A stretch of 45,958 nucleotides of DNA from Gammaproteobacteria bacterium (GTDB taxonomy: Bacteria > Pseudomonadota > Gammaproteobacteria > Steroidobacterales > Woeseiaceae). The stretch is taken from contig JAOTUU010000006.1 in the NCBI GenBank assembly GCA_029863705.1, forward strand, positions 1 to 45,958, in the 5' to 3' direction. The translations under genes were made by a program, and so were the position numbers. Shown here piece by piece: positions 26,937-35,652 of the stretch. The stretch's first letter is position 1. Each line of letters begins with the position of its first letter. The notes beneath the pieces were generated by a model. The model saw only the letters and a program-made list of their open reading frames with translations. It did no database searches and was not told the origin of the DNA.

Positions 26937-27236
26937 TTAATTCCGGCTAACGCGCACCGTGCAGGAAGTGACCTCTGTGCCAGTCTGCCGCGCGGCCGTC
27001 ATCAACGACTCGGCTTCGAAGCGTAACTTGGCAGCCCAGGCGGGTGAACTTGCCAAAACGACGAGTTCGCCATCGCCGCGAATATTAGCGGCTACAACGC
27101 TACGGGCCTCGTCCTCCGGCAGACATGATTGCAGCACGGATACGAGTTCGCCCATGTCCCGGGCATGCCGGATAATGTCACCTAAGCCCCCGTCGCCATT
27201 GAGGTTTAGCAGATTTTCGAGGCTCTTAGCTGACAT
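26937..27236 (-). CDS. dciA: DUF721/DciA-family replicative helicase loader, core domain only
   Basis: This 99-residue protein matches the DUF721 (DciA) pattern: a helical start with a LEN-LL motif, then LPEDEARSVVAANI, the strand GELVVLASSPAWAAKLRFEAE and a final strand VTSCTVRV. The central S-x-A-W-A-x-x-L-R-F/L pattern is the clearest family marker. DciA is the ancestral bacterial loader of the DnaB helicase. Its KH-like N-terminal domain is followed in Vibrio and Pseudomonas by a basic flexible tail that touches DnaB. The frame here ends at the last strand of the core, so that tail appears missing. The location between lpxC and secA on the opposite strand is the usual one, which supports orthology. 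It converges on lpxC with a 13-nt gap. Confidence 0.75.
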   Translation of the reverse strand: MSAKSLENLLNLNGDGGLGDIIRHARDMGELVSVLQSCLPEDEARSVVAANIRGDGELVVLASSPAWAAKLRFEAESLMTAARQTGTEVTSCTVRVSRN

Positions 27237-27326
27237 AGAAATGTGACGTAGTTAGCGGTTTTTGTCGTTCCGGGGCGACCCAGGTCACCCTTCGTGAGGC
27301 CTTATCTTGTATTAAAAACCGACATT

Positions 27327-27512
27327 ATGCATATTGTCGTTCTCGACAAGGGCAAACCCGCTGAAAGGTGGGGGCGCAAAACCACCGGTCTAAGGGACTT
27401 GGTCCTAGGGCAGCGGGGCTACCGAAATGAGTATTGGGTGCAGGATCAGAACAAGAACGGGGTGCCAGAAATGGCAAACTACCTGCCTCTCAATGCGGAG
27501 CTATACAAATAA
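27327..27512 (+). CDS. Hypothetical small protein
   Basis: This 61-residue frame starts at an ATG at 27327 (or 72 residues from a GTG at 27294) and lies in the spacer between dciA and the M23 peptidase gene, on the strand of the latter. I do not recognise it. The predicted peptide is soluble, basic and rich in G, W, Y and N, with KPAERWGRKTTGLRDLVLG and YWVQDQNKNGVPEMANYLP as distinctive stretches. There is no signal peptide or membrane segment. No good ribosome-binding site precedes either start, so it may be chance. The rest of the 312-nt spacer contains a weak promoter-like pair near 27307-27335 and no clear terminator. Confidence 0.35.
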   Translation: MHIVVLDKGKPAERWGRKTTGLRDLVLGQRGYRNEYWVQDQNKNGVPEMANYLPLNAELYK

Positions 27513-27548
27513 TAGCGAATTGACGCAGTCGCAGCAGAGGCGTATTCG

Positions 27549-28481
27549 ATGAATGTAGTAATTTTCGGCAAGGGCTTTGGTAAGCCCAGGCAACTCAACT
27601 TATCCGGCATCTCGGCCGGCGCAGTTGCCATCGTATGCGCAGGACTCGTGTCTGCCATGGGATTTGCTGGCGGTTACTGGTATTCGAGCCAAACCGGTTC
27701 AGGTCTGAGCGCATCGGAAGTTGCACAGGTAGTCGACGAGCTGCAATTGCAGCGCGAACACATCGAGACCATCCGCCAGGGTAATGAAGACACGCTTGAT
27801 GCGCTTGCAATTCGCGTGGCGCAAATGAACGCACGTATCATTCGTCTGGATGCTCTTGGGCGTCGTCTGACCGGCATGGCAGATATCGAAGACGGTGAAT
27901 TTGATTTCGACTCGGAGCCAGCTCTGGGTGGCCCGGAAGAACCCGTTGCAACAGGCTCTAACGTTGCCGTTCCGGAACTTGTGGAGTCCATGCAGTCACT
28001 GGGCAATCAGCTGAATAGTCGCGAAGCGCAACTCGGTGCGCTTGAAAATGTGCTTATGGGTCAAAACCTGGAAGACCGCGTTTATCCACAAGGCCGCCCT
28101 GTGAATTCGGGCTGGATTTCCTCCTATTTTGGTAAACGCACCGATCCGTTCACCGGCAAGCCCGCCAACCATACCGGCATGGACTTTGCCGGCAAACTCG
28201 GCGATAAAGTTGTCGCGGTTGGCGATGGCGTTGTGACCTGGTCCGCCGATCGCTATGGCTACGGCGTAATGGTCGAACTCAACCATGGCAACGGCTATTC
28301 GACCCGCTACGCCCATAACTCCGAAAACCTTGTTGCTGTCGGCGATGAGGTCAAGAAAGGACAGGCGGTAGCGCTCATGGGCAAATCAGGGCGCGCCACG
28401 GGGCCGAATCTGCACTTCGAGGTGCTCCGGAACGGTCAGCGGGTCAACCCTGTAAACTTCATCCGCGAATCGTCCAGATAG
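27549..28481 (+). CDS. Membrane-anchored M23-family metallopeptidase
   Basis: This 310-residue protein has a short basic N-terminus, one transmembrane or signal-anchor helix (about residues 22-44), and a periplasmic coiled-coil region (about 55-115) continuing to an acidic linker. The LytM/M23 domain (about 185-300) carries the zinc motif HTGMDF (HxxxD) and the distal HFEV (HxH-type partner region), with YAHNSE between them. All three zinc-site elements are intact, so it may be an active peptidoglycan endopeptidase. It could instead act by regulating other hydrolases, as EnvC/NlpD relatives do. An M23 protein next to secA is also found in Pseudomonas. An AGAGG sequence precedes the ATG. Confidence 0.9.
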   Translation: MNVVIFGKGFGKPRQLNLSGISAGAVAIVCAGLVSAMGFAGGYWYSSQTGSGLSASEVAQVVDELQLQREHIETIRQGNEDTLDALAIRVAQMNARIIRLDALGRRLTGMADIEDGEFDFDSEPALGGPEEPVATGSNVAVPELVESMQSLGNQLNSREAQLGALENVLMGQNLEDRVYPQGRPVNSGWISSYFGKRTDPFTGKPANHTGMDFAGKLGDKVVAVGDGVVTWSADRYGYGVMVELNHGNGYSTRYAHNSENLVAVGDEVKKGQAVALMGKSGRATGPNLHFEVLRNGQRVNPVNFIRESSR

Positions 28482-28586
28482 AGCTGTTGCGGCGAGACGT
28501 ATCTGCCGGGAGACTTGTGATCCCGGAAATCACCCTAATCTAGAGTAGCGCATCCCGCCAGGCCCGCTGTGCGACCATCAATGTTA

Positions 28587-28614
28587 TTGAGACCGCTCCC
28601 AGTTTAGATAGAAT
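28587..28614 (+). promoter_or_regulatory. Candidate secA promoter
   Basis: TTGAGA (28587-28592) and TAGAAT (28609-28614) are 16 nt apart, giving a start near 28621 and a 55-nt leader. The upstream part of the 194-nt M23-secA spacer holds a 6-bp hairpin CCGGGA/TCCCGG (28506-28526) without a T-run. No SecM-like arrest peptide gene is visible. Confidence 0.5.
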
Positions 28615-28675
28615 AGCTCGCTTTGCTTGCCCAGGTTCCGTCGGGCGGGATATCGAACCACTTGTAGGAGCCCAC

Positions 28676-31588
28676 GTGGCCAATTTTCTGACACGTATAT
28701 TTGGCAGTCGCAACCAGCGACTTCTGCGCCAATATAAGAGATCCGTTAACAAGATCAATTCCCTCGAAGAGGGGTTGCAGGCACTTGACGATGCCGCGCT
28801 GCGCAACAAAACGGTTGAGCTCAGGCAGCGTTATGCAGACGGCGCATCCCTCATGGATTTGTTGCCTGAAGCCTTCGCTGTCGCCCGGGAAGCAGGCGTG
28901 CGTACTTTGGGCATGCGCGCCTTCGACGTGCAACTCGTCGGTGGCATGGTTTTGCACGATGGCAATATTGCCGAGATGCGCACGGGTGAAGGTAAAACAC
29001 TTGTTGCCACTCTGCCGGCCTACCTCAATGCAATAAGCAGCGATGGCGTTCATATCGTCACCGTTAACGAGTATCTGGCACAACGTGACGCCGAGTGGAT
29101 GCGTCCTGTCTATGAGATTCTTGGGCTCACCGTTGGCGTGTCCAAAAGCGGCCAGACCCAGGAGGAAAAGCGCGAGGCATACAGCAGCGATATCACTTAC
29201 GCGACCAATAACGAATTGGGCTTCGATTACTTGCGCGACAACCTGGCGTTCTCGATGGAGGACAAAGTACTGCGTGATTTGAACTTCGCGATCGTCGACG
29301 AGGTTGACTCGATCCTGATCGATGAGGCCCGTACTCCGTTGATCATCTCCGGCCCGGCTGAAGCGAGCACGGACCTGTATGCGCAAATTAATAAGTTCAT
29401 TCCAAAACTCGTTGAACATGTAGAAACAGACGCGCCGACCAATTACGACATATTCGTAAAGAAGCTCACGCTTGTCGATGAACACGGCAAGACCGTGACG
29501 GTCGATGGCGATGACGGCGAGCAGACCGACGTAATGGGCCTTGATGAGGCGATCGAGATTGGCGATGCGCGGCAAGCCGACGTAGTGCTGGTCGACGACA
29601 GCGATAAAGTAGCCAGATGCAAGCTGGCACACCGAGGTGACTACACCACGGATGAAAAGGCCAAGCAGGCGCACGTGACCGAAGATGGCCATCAAAAAAT
29701 TGAATCGCTGATGGCAGAAGCCGGCCTCCTTGAGGAGGGTGACAGTCTCTATGATGCGGGCAACATAAGGCTCTTGCATCATCTCAATGCAGCGCTTCGC
29801 GCCCACGTTATTTTTCACAAGGACGTGGATTACATCGTCAACAACGGCGAGGTAGTCATCGTCGATGAATTCACCGGCCGCACCATGCCTGGGCGACGCT
29901 GGTCTGACGGCTTGCACCAGGCGATCGAAGCGAAAGAAGGTGTGTCGATCAAGCATGAGAACCAGACAGTCGCATCCATCACGTTTCAGAATTACTTCAG
30001 GCTCTACAACAACCTGTCTGGCATGACAGGTACAGCAGATACAGAAGCGTTCGAGTTCCAGCAGATTTACGGCCTCGAAGTCGTTGTGATACCGACGCAT
30101 AGAGACATGGTTCGCGCTGACCACGCCGATCTCGTGTACCTGACACAAAAAGATAAGTTCGACGCGATTATTGAAGACATTCTGGACTGCCGCGAACGCC
30201 GACAACCGGTTCTCGTAGGTACGACCTCTATCGAAACGTCGGAATTATTGTCGGGTCTGCTGACCAGGCAGAAGATCACTCACGAAGTCCTGAATGCTAA
30301 ACAGCATGAGCGCGAAGCTATTGTCGTTCAGCAAGCAGGTCGGCCAGGCGCAATTACGATCGCAACGAATATGGCTGGCCGAGGTACGGATATTGTGCTC
30401 GGCGGCAACCTGGATGCAGAGATCGTTGCAGCCGGCGAGGGCGCGGACACAGATTCAATTCGAGCCGATTGGGATGCCCGTCATGCCAGCGTTATCGAGT
30501 CAGGCGGTTTGCACATCATCGGCACCGAGCGTCACGAATCCCGCCGTATCGACAATCAGCTCAGGGGGCGTTCCGGTCGCCAGGGCGATCCGGGCTCATC
30601 CCGGTTCTACCTGTCGATGGAAGACACGTTGATGCGCATTTTCGGTGACCCGGATCGCACCAAATCACTCTTGTCGCGAGCCGGCATGCGCGAAGGTGAG
30701 GCAATCGAAAGCAAACTCCTTTCCCGCCAGATCGAGCGGGCGCAACGCAAAGTTGAGGCACACAACTTCGATATTCGAAAAAACCTGCTTGAATACGATG
30801 ATGTGGCCAATGACCAGCGCAAGGTCGTCTATCACCAACGTACCGAGCTCATGGCCGCTGACGAAATTGAGGATTCTGTTGCTGCGATTCGCGAAGAAGT
30901 CATTGAGATGGCCGTCCATTCGCATATACCGCCGGATAGCCTTGAAGAGCAATGGGATCCTGATGGCCTGGCACAGGAACTGGAGTCGCAATTCGGATTG
31001 GGAGTCGATGTTGCTCGCTGGATACGGGAAGACAAGACACTCAACGAAGAACGTATTCTTGAGCGTTGCGTCGAGGAAAGTAATAAGGCGTACAAGAAAC
31101 GAGAAGGCGAAATCGGCGCCGAGCTGATGCGCAATGTTGAAAAGCAGGTGATGTTGCGGCAGCTGGACCAGCACTGGAAAGAGCATCTCGCCGCGATGGA
31201 TCACTTGCGCCAGGGAATCGGACTGCGCTCATACGCGCAGAAAAACCCAAAACAGGAATACAAGCGTGAGGCATTCGAAATGTTTGGCGCCATGCTGGAA
31301 CAGGTCAAGCACGACACAATAAGCATCCTGACGCGCATTCGAATTCAGGGTCAGGAAGACCTTGACGACACCGAAGAGCGGCGGCGGGCGGCCGAGGCAT
31401 TGAAGTTCCAGCATGCGGAAGCATCAGCGCTCGGCCAGCAGCCGCAGGGCCAACAGCCGCGACCAGGCGCTGCGCCGGCAGCGCCCATCGCGCCATTCGT
31501 GCGGGACGGACGTAAAGTCGGCCGTAATGAACCGTGCCCTTGCGGATCTGGCAAGAAATTCAAACAGTGTCACGGCAAGTTGAGTTGA
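28676..31588 (+). CDS. secA: Preprotein translocase ATPase SecA
   Basis: This 970-residue motor drives preproteins through SecYEG. It starts at a GTG with AGGAG 5 nt upstream. The Walker A box is MRTGEGKT (residues 101-108), the Walker B region [13 protein letters not shown] (208-220), and the second nucleotide-binding domain carries [14 protein letters not shown] and [12 protein letters not shown]. The C-terminal zinc-finger tail [14 protein letters not shown], which binds SecB and phospholipids, is intact and preceded by a Q/P/A-rich linker. The protein is about 70 residues longer than E. coli SecA (901). Nearly all the excess is an acidic insertion at about 255-318, at the start of the preprotein cross-linking domain and rich in D, V and E. 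The reading frame is continuous across it. Confidence 0.98.
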   Translation: MANFLTRIFGSRNQRLLRQYKRSVNKINSLEEGLQALDDAALRNKTVELRQRYADGASLMDLLPEAFAVAREAGVRTLGMRAFDVQLVGGMVLHDGNIAEMRTGEGKTLVATLPAYLNAISSDGVHIVTVNEYLAQRDAEWMRPVYEILGLTVGVSKSGQTQEEKREAYSSDITYATNNELGFDYLRDNLAFSMEDKVLRDLNFAIVDEVDSILIDEARTPLIISGPAEASTDLYAQINKFIPKLVEHVETDAPTNYDIFVKKLTLVDEHGKTVTVDGDDGEQTDVMGLDEAIEIGDARQADVVLVDDSDKVARCKLAHRGDYTTDEKAKQAHVTEDGHQKIESLMAEAGLLEEGDSLYDAGNIRLLHHLNAALRAHVIFHKDVDYIVNNGEVVIVDEFTGRTMPGRRWSDGLHQAIEAKEGVSIKHENQTVASITFQNYFRLYNNLSGMTGTADTEAFEFQQIYGLEVVVIPTHRDMVRADHADLVYLTQKDKFDAIIEDILDCRERRQPVLVGTTSIETSELLSGLLTRQKITHEVLNAKQHEREAIVVQQAGRPGAITIATNMAGRGTDIVLGGNLDAEIVAAGEGADTDSIRADWDARHASVIESGGLHIIGTERHESRRIDNQLRGRSGRQGDPGSSRFYLSMEDTLMRIFGDPDRTKSLLSRAGMREGEAIESKLLSRQIERAQRKVEAHNFDIRKNLLEYDDVANDQRKVVYHQRTELMAADEIEDSVAAIREEVIEMAVHSHIPPDSLEEQWDPDGLAQELESQFGLGVDVARWIREDKTLNEERILERCVEESNKAYKKREGEIGAELMRNVEKQVMLRQLDQHWKEHLAAMDHLRQGIGLRSYAQKNPKQEYKREAFEMFGAMLEQVKHDTISILTRIRIQGQEDLDDTEERRRAAEALKFQHAEASALGQQPQGQQPRPGAAPAAPIAPFVRDGRKVGRNEPCPCGSGKKFKQCHGKLS

Positions 31589-31601
31589 ACCAGCCCCCGC
31601 A

Positions 31602-32000
31602 ATGAACCAGCTTCATGTCGCCGCCGGCATCCTGCGCGATTCGTCTGGCCGCATACTGATTTCAGAGCGACTGTGCGACGGCCCTTTCGACGGGCTTTGG
31701 GAGTTTCCAGGCGGCAAGATTGCCGACGGAGAAACGTCGCTGCAGGCACTCATTCGAGAGCTCGCTGAAGAACTCGGCATCGAGGTCGCCACGAGCCAGC
31801 CATTCATGGAGCTTCGCCATGAATATCCGGATCGCATTGTGGATATCGAGTTTTTCCTTGTCATGAGCTGGAGTGGAACGCCGGCCGGGCTCGAAGGTCA
31901 GGGTTTGCGCTGGGTACTGCCGTCGGACCTCAATCCCGACATACTTCTGCCGGCCGATGTGCCGGTACTCGAGGCGTTACACCGTACTAGCAGATACTGA
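31602..32000 (+). CDS. mutT: 8-oxo-dGTP diphosphatase MutT (Nudix)
   Basis: This 132-residue Nudix hydrolase removes 8-oxo-dGTP from the nucleotide pool, preventing A:T to C:G transversions. A complete Nudix box Gx5Ex7REUxEExGU is seen from G38 (GKIADGE, then RELAEELGI). The N-terminal VAAGILRD and the DGLWEFPGGK stretch match the MutT subgroup. It begins 13 nt after the secA stop and is the usual neighbour of secA in Gammaproteobacteria. Its last 14 nt overlap the convergent zapD end. Confidence 0.94.
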   Translation: MNQLHVAAGILRDSSGRILISERLCDGPFDGLWEFPGGKIADGETSLQALIRELAEELGIEVATSQPFMELRHEYPDRIVDIEFFLVMSWSGTPAGLEGQGLRWVLPSDLNPDILLPADVPVLEALHRTSRY

Positions 32001-32790
32001 GCTGAAACGGCACGTCGTGGCCGGTTTGCACCGCACGGCTGTCGATGGTCGACCATTCCAGAAAGCGCACCGTAAAGCGGTGCTGACTGCCGCTGATTTC
32101 CGGATACAGCATGCTTCCATCTGGCAAATTAATTCGCAGCAAGCGGCAGTGCGAGTCTTTCTGCATGTTGTGCTGATACATGCCGTTGATCGCAACCTTG
32201 TCGATCGGTTGGGCACTTTCGCGAATTATCCAGAGAACCTCGGTCACTGCGTCGCACAGCGGGCGAATGACGCTGACCCACTTTTGCAAATCCTGCTGGC
32301 GCCTGTCGAAACCCTGGCGCAGCCAGTGGTTGTACTCGGGCAGATCAAACTCGCAGGTGCCGCCCGGAATCGCGCTACGGTTCTTGATGGCGTTGAGAAA
32401 GTCCGACTCTTTCAGTGGCTGAAGATATTGCGTGCCGATGCCATCGATCTCCGCGCGGCTCTCAAGGAGATTGTTGACCAGGGTATCGAGACGCCTGGTA
32501 TCGACGCCCGGCTGGCTCTTGTAGCGCTGCAGAACGTCCAGGTGATGGTCCAGTTCCTTGTGTACCTCACTGCGAACGTCACCGCGGGAAAGGATCGCCA
32601 TTATTTCGTGTAAGCCGGCTATTGTCGCGCGTGTTGCCCAGCTGCTATCGAGCTCGCTGTTGTAAAGCAACTGCTGATACAGGAATTCGAGGCGCATGAA
32701 TGTCCGCATGCGCTCCGAGACAGGCTGCTCGTAGTGGGCTGCGAGGTCGTGGGTTGATCGGGCGGCGATGTTACTTGCGGGCTTAGCCAT
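31987..32790 (-). CDS. zapD: Cell division protein ZapD (FtsZ bundling factor)
   Basis: This 267-residue cytoplasmic protein binds the FtsZ C-terminal tail and bundles filaments. Near the N-terminus it has YEQPVSERMRTFMRLEFL (about residues 20-37), the family signature corresponding to the E. coli HPLNERMRTWLRIEFL region, followed by the helical domain. The C-terminal beta domain ends in a stretch with INLP...YPEISGSQHRFTVRFLEW. The open frame continues 12 codons upstream, but the ATG at 32790 sits 4 nt after the coaE stop and fits the family length (247-265). In E. coli coaE-zapD-yacG are neighbours; here yacG is not found. Its 3' end overlaps mutT tail to tail. Confidence 0.93.
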   Translation of the reverse strand: MAKPASNIAARSTHDLAAHYEQPVSERMRTFMRLEFLYQQLLYNSELDSSWATRATIAGLHEIMAILSRGDVRSEVHKELDHHLDVLQRYKSQPGVDTRRLDTLVNNLLESRAEIDGIGTQYLQPLKESDFLNAIKNRSAIPGGTCEFDLPEYNHWLRQGFDRRQQDLQKWVSVIRPLCDAVTEVLWIIRESAQPIDKVAINGMYQHNMQKDSHCRLLRINLPDGSMLYPEISGSQHRFTVRFLEWSTIDSRAVQTGHDVPFQLSIC

Positions 32791-32794
32791 CGCG

Positions 32795-33409
32795 CTATTC
32801 TGCGCCTTTCGGCCGCTGCAGGGCAAGGTAGCCGTCGTGGAGAGCGGCTACCTGCGCCGCTGTGGACTCGAGGTCGCCATCGTTGCGAATTACATCATCG
32901 GCAATGGCCAGACGCTCTTCCCGGCTTGCCTGGGAGGCGAGAATACGCCTTGCCTGGGCCGCAGACTCAGTATCCCGGTTGAGCAGGCGGCGTATCTGGG
33001 TGTCTTCATCGCAGTCAACCACGACGATACGATCAACGAACTGTTTGAGCGGAGATTCCGTCAACAACGGTACGACGATAAGTTGATACGGGCCGTCAGC
33101 CTCGGTCGCCTGTCGAACGGTCTCCTGACCAATCCTGGGGTGCACGATGGCTTCGAGATTCGAGCGAGCGGTGTCGTCACTGAAAATAAGCTGCCGCAGG
33201 GCAGCTCGGTTGAGTGTGCCATCCTCGCGGATGAACTCATCGCCAAAGGCGTCTCTGATCTCACTGAGAGCTGGCTGACCGGGCATCACGACCTCGCGGG
33301 CGATTACGTCGGTATCAATGATGATTGCCCCAAGTCTGGCGAACATGTCAGCGACCGTCGATTTTCCGCTGGCGATACCGCCGGTGAGCCCGATCCGAAG
33401 AGGTGTCAT
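32795..33409 (-). CDS. coaE: Dephospho-CoA kinase CoaE
   Basis: This 204-residue P-loop kinase phosphorylates the ribose 3'-OH of dephospho-CoA, the last step of coenzyme A synthesis. The Walker A motif is GGIASGKST near the N-terminus. The following DxDxIAREVV block (IDTDVIAREVV), the LIVVPLLTES segment and the R..NRD....ARRIL basic lid are typical. Two starts are possible: GTG at 33436, on the base after the pilD stop, and ATG at 33409. Family members usually begin a few residues before the first strand, so I prefer 33409 without certainty. It is co-directional with pilD and zapD. Confidence 0.94.
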   Translation of the reverse strand: MTPLRIGLTGGIASGKSTVADMFARLGAIIIDTDVIAREVVMPGQPALSEIRDAFGDEFIREDGTLNRAALRQLIFSDDTARSNLEAIVHPRIGQETVRQATEADGPYQLIVVPLLTESPLKQFVDRIVVVDCDEDTQIRRLLNRDTESAAQARRILASQASREERLAIADDVIRNDGDLESTAAQVAALHDGYLALQRPKGAE

Positions 33410-33436
33410 GGCGTTGTTCGGCGTGTCAGCTGTCAC

Positions 33437-34321
33437 TTAGAGAAACATGTCCAGATAGGCGTTTTTTATGGTCTCGCCCCACAGCATCGTAATCCACCCG
33501 GCGGCGGCCAGATAAGGGCCGAATGGAATCGGAATTTGCCGGTCACGACCACGAAAAATGATTAACACGATACCGATTATTGCGCCAACAACCGCCGACA
33601 TCAGGATGATCGTCGGCAGGGCCTGCCAACCGAGCCACGCGCCAAGGGCCGCCAGCAATTTGAAGTCGCCGTAACCCATACCTTCTTTGCCGGTAACGAG
33701 CTTGAACAGCTGGTAGACGCTCCAGAGGCTGAGATAACCGGCCACAGCGCCAACGACGGCGTCTTGCGGCGCGATAAACAGCGTGTCGGCACCGGTGAGT
33801 GGATGGAACAAGCTCATAATCAGGCCAACCCACAGCAAGGGAATTACTATTGAATCGGGGATAATCTGATGGTCGGCATCGATCAGGCTGATTGCCACAA
33901 GAGCAAAACTTAGCCCGATCGCCATCAGGGCCTCCCAGCCAAATCCGAAATGCCAGGCGCAGATTGCAGCCAGGATCGCCGTCAAGGTCTCAATCAGCGG
34001 ATAGCGAATCGAGATCACCGTCTGGCAATTCGAGCATTGTGCGCCGAGCAACAGGTAACTCAATACAGGGATATTTTGCCAGGCTTTGATGGCTGCGCCG
34101 CAGGACGGGCAACGTGAGCGCGGCACAACGAGATTGAATTTGCCGTCGGGCAAATCCGGCGCGGGCTGTTCGGACAGCTCGTCGCACTGCTCGCGCCAAT
34201 CGCGTTGCATCATTAATGGCAGCCGGTAGATGACGACATTGAGAAAGCTGCCAATCACCAATGCAAAGGCGAATGCGACGGCAATGAAAACCATGGGTGC
34301 CTGTGTGAACAGTTCAGCCAT
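33437..34321 (-). CDS. pilD: Type IV prepilin peptidase and N-methyltransferase PilD
   Basis: This 294-residue inner-membrane aspartic peptidase cleaves leader peptides of type IV pilins (and type II secretion pseudopilins) and methylates the new N-terminus. It has about eight hydrophobic segments. The cytoplasmic loop carries two CxxC pairs (C71/C74 and C96/C99), and GSFLNVVIYRLP (24-35) is the methylase-region signature. Catalytic aspartates lie in LIDADHQIIPD (D148/D150) and GYGDFK (D219). The gene follows pilC after a strong terminator, so it may also have its own promoter. coaE follows directly. Confidence 0.97.
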   Translation of the reverse strand: MAELFTQAPMVFIAVAFAFALVIGSFLNVVIYRLPLMMQRDWREQCDELSEQPAPDLPDGKFNLVVPRSRCPSCGAAIKAWQNIPVLSYLLLGAQCSNCQTVISIRYPLIETLTAILAAICAWHFGFGWEALMAIGLSFALVAISLIDADHQIIPDSIVIPLLWVGLIMSLFHPLTGADTLFIAPQDAVVGAVAGYLSLWSVYQLFKLVTGKEGMGYGDFKLLAALGAWLGWQALPTIILMSAVVGAIIGIVLIIFRGRDRQIPIPFGPYLAAAGWITMLWGETIKNAYLDMFL

Positions 34322-34339
34322 TTTTGTCCTCGTCCTGCA

Positions 34340-34374
34340 AAAGAAAACGGCGTCCGGAGTTTCCCCCGGACGCC
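34340..34374 (-). terminator. Intrinsic terminator between pilC and pilD
   Basis: A 9-bp inverted repeat, GGCGTCCGG/CCGGACGCC (34349-34357 and 34366-34374), with an 8-nt loop is followed on the minus strand by the T-rich tract GTTTTCTTTT. It lies 28 nt after the pilC stop. It should cut transcription of pilB-pilC before pilD. Confidence 0.75.
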
Positions 34375-34402
34375 GCTTTATTGCAAACGTGTTGCCAGCC
34401 GC

Positions 34403-35623
34403 TTAGATAACCGAACCCATCTTGAAGATCGGAAGGTACATAGCAACGACAAGACCACCGACGAGAACGCCGAGAATGGACATGATCATCGGCTCAAGCA
34501 GGCTGGACAGGTTATCGACGGCATTGTCGACATCCTCCTCGTAGAAATCTGCAACTTTTGAAGACATCTCATCCAGGGAACCGGACTCTTCGCCTACGGC
34601 GATCATCTGGATCACCATATTGGGGAACAGGTCAGTATTTTCCATAGCTTGTTGCAAGCGCAATCCGGTTGCTACTTCGTCGCGCATTTCCAGTACGCCA
34701 ACCTCATAAACGATGTTACCGGTCGCGCCAGCAACAGACTCGAGCGCTTCAACCAGCGGTACGCCAGCTGCGAACATCGTTGCCAGCGTGCGCGAGTAAC
34801 GTGCAATGGCGGCTTTTTCCAAAATCGGGCCGATGATCGGCGCCTTCAACATCATGCGATCGAGGTAATGGCGCATCTTTTTCGAACGCTTCTTGAAATA
34901 CAGGAACCCGAAAACCGAGCCACCGATCAAGGCCGCCAGATAAAAGCCCTTTTCCCGGACGAAGATGGAGAGGCCAATAACTTTGCGTGTAAACGTCGGC
35001 AGGTCGGCACCAAAACCCTTGAACAGATCTTCGAATGCGGGGATAACGAAAATCAAAAGAATGGTTGTAACGACAAAGGCGACCGCCAAAACAGCTCCCG
35101 GATAGGTCAGCGCCTTTTTAATCTTTTTCTTCAGGGCCTCTGTTTTTTCTTTGTAGGTTGCAATTTTGTCGAGCAGTGCTTCAAGGGCACCGGCCTGCTC
35201 ACCAGCCTCAACGAGGTTAATGACCAGGTCGTCAAAATACAGCGGGTGTTTGGCCAGCGACTCAGCCAGCGCGCTGCCGCCTTCAACATCGGCTTTGACC
35301 GACATAATGAGTTTCTGCATCGCAGCATTCTCGTGGCCGTTGCCGACAATTTCGAATGACTGTACCAGCGGAATACCAGCGGCCAGCATTGTTGATAACT
35401 GGCGCATGAATATCGCGATATCTGCGGGTGTGATTGTGCCGCCACCAGAGAATAGTCCCTGGCTCTGTTTCTTGATGCGGCTGGGCACAACGCCTTGACG
35501 GCGCAAGTCGGCACGTACGGCGGCCTCATTGGTCGCCATACTCTTGCCCTTGATCTTTTTGCCCTTTCTGTCCGTACCCTCCCAAACAAAGGGGACGGTA
35601 CTTGTAACTGCTGATTCAGCCAT
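34403..35623 (-). CDS. pilC: Type IV pilus inner-membrane platform protein PilC
   Basis: This 406-residue polytopic protein couples the PilB and PilT motors to pilin insertion. It shows the two GspF/PilC-type repeats: a cytoplasmic helical domain (about residues 65-175) with FMRQLSTMLAAGIPLVQSFEI, and its second copy (about 270-370) with YSRTLATMFAAGVPLVEALE. Transmembrane segments lie near 175-200, 225-245 and the C-terminus (380-402). The N-terminal FVWEGTDRKGKKIKG is typical. Length matches Pseudomonas PilC. It follows pilB after 29 nt and ends before a strong terminator. Confidence 0.97.
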   Translation of the reverse strand: MAESAVTSTVPFVWEGTDRKGKKIKGKSMATNEAAVRADLRRQGVVPSRIKKQSQGLFSGGGTITPADIAIFMRQLSTMLAAGIPLVQSFEIVGNGHENAAMQKLIMSVKADVEGGSALAESLAKHPLYFDDLVINLVEAGEQAGALEALLDKIATYKEKTEALKKKIKKALTYPGAVLAVAFVVTTILLIFVIPAFEDLFKGFGADLPTFTRKVIGLSIFVREKGFYLAALIGGSVFGFLYFKKRSKKMRHYLDRMMLKAPIIGPILEKAAIARYSRTLATMFAAGVPLVEALESVAGATGNIVYEVGVLEMRDEVATGLRLQQAMENTDLFPNMVIQMIAVGEESGSLDEMSSKVADFYEEDVDNAVDNLSSLLEPMIMSILGVLVGGLVVAMYLPIFKMGSVI

Positions 35624-35652
35624 GTCGTTTGCCCATAAAACGAAGTAAAAAC

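Noticed and set aside
28604-30205. A 533-codon open frame on the minus strand opposite secA
   Set aside because: It lies wholly antisense to conserved secA, has no recognisable domain and reads as a translation shadow of a GC-biased gene.
31873-33565. Two plus-strand frames (31873-32613 and 32768-33565) across zapD and coaE
   Set aside because: They run through zapD and coaE, whose motifs are clear on the other strand. Their own sequences show no family pattern.
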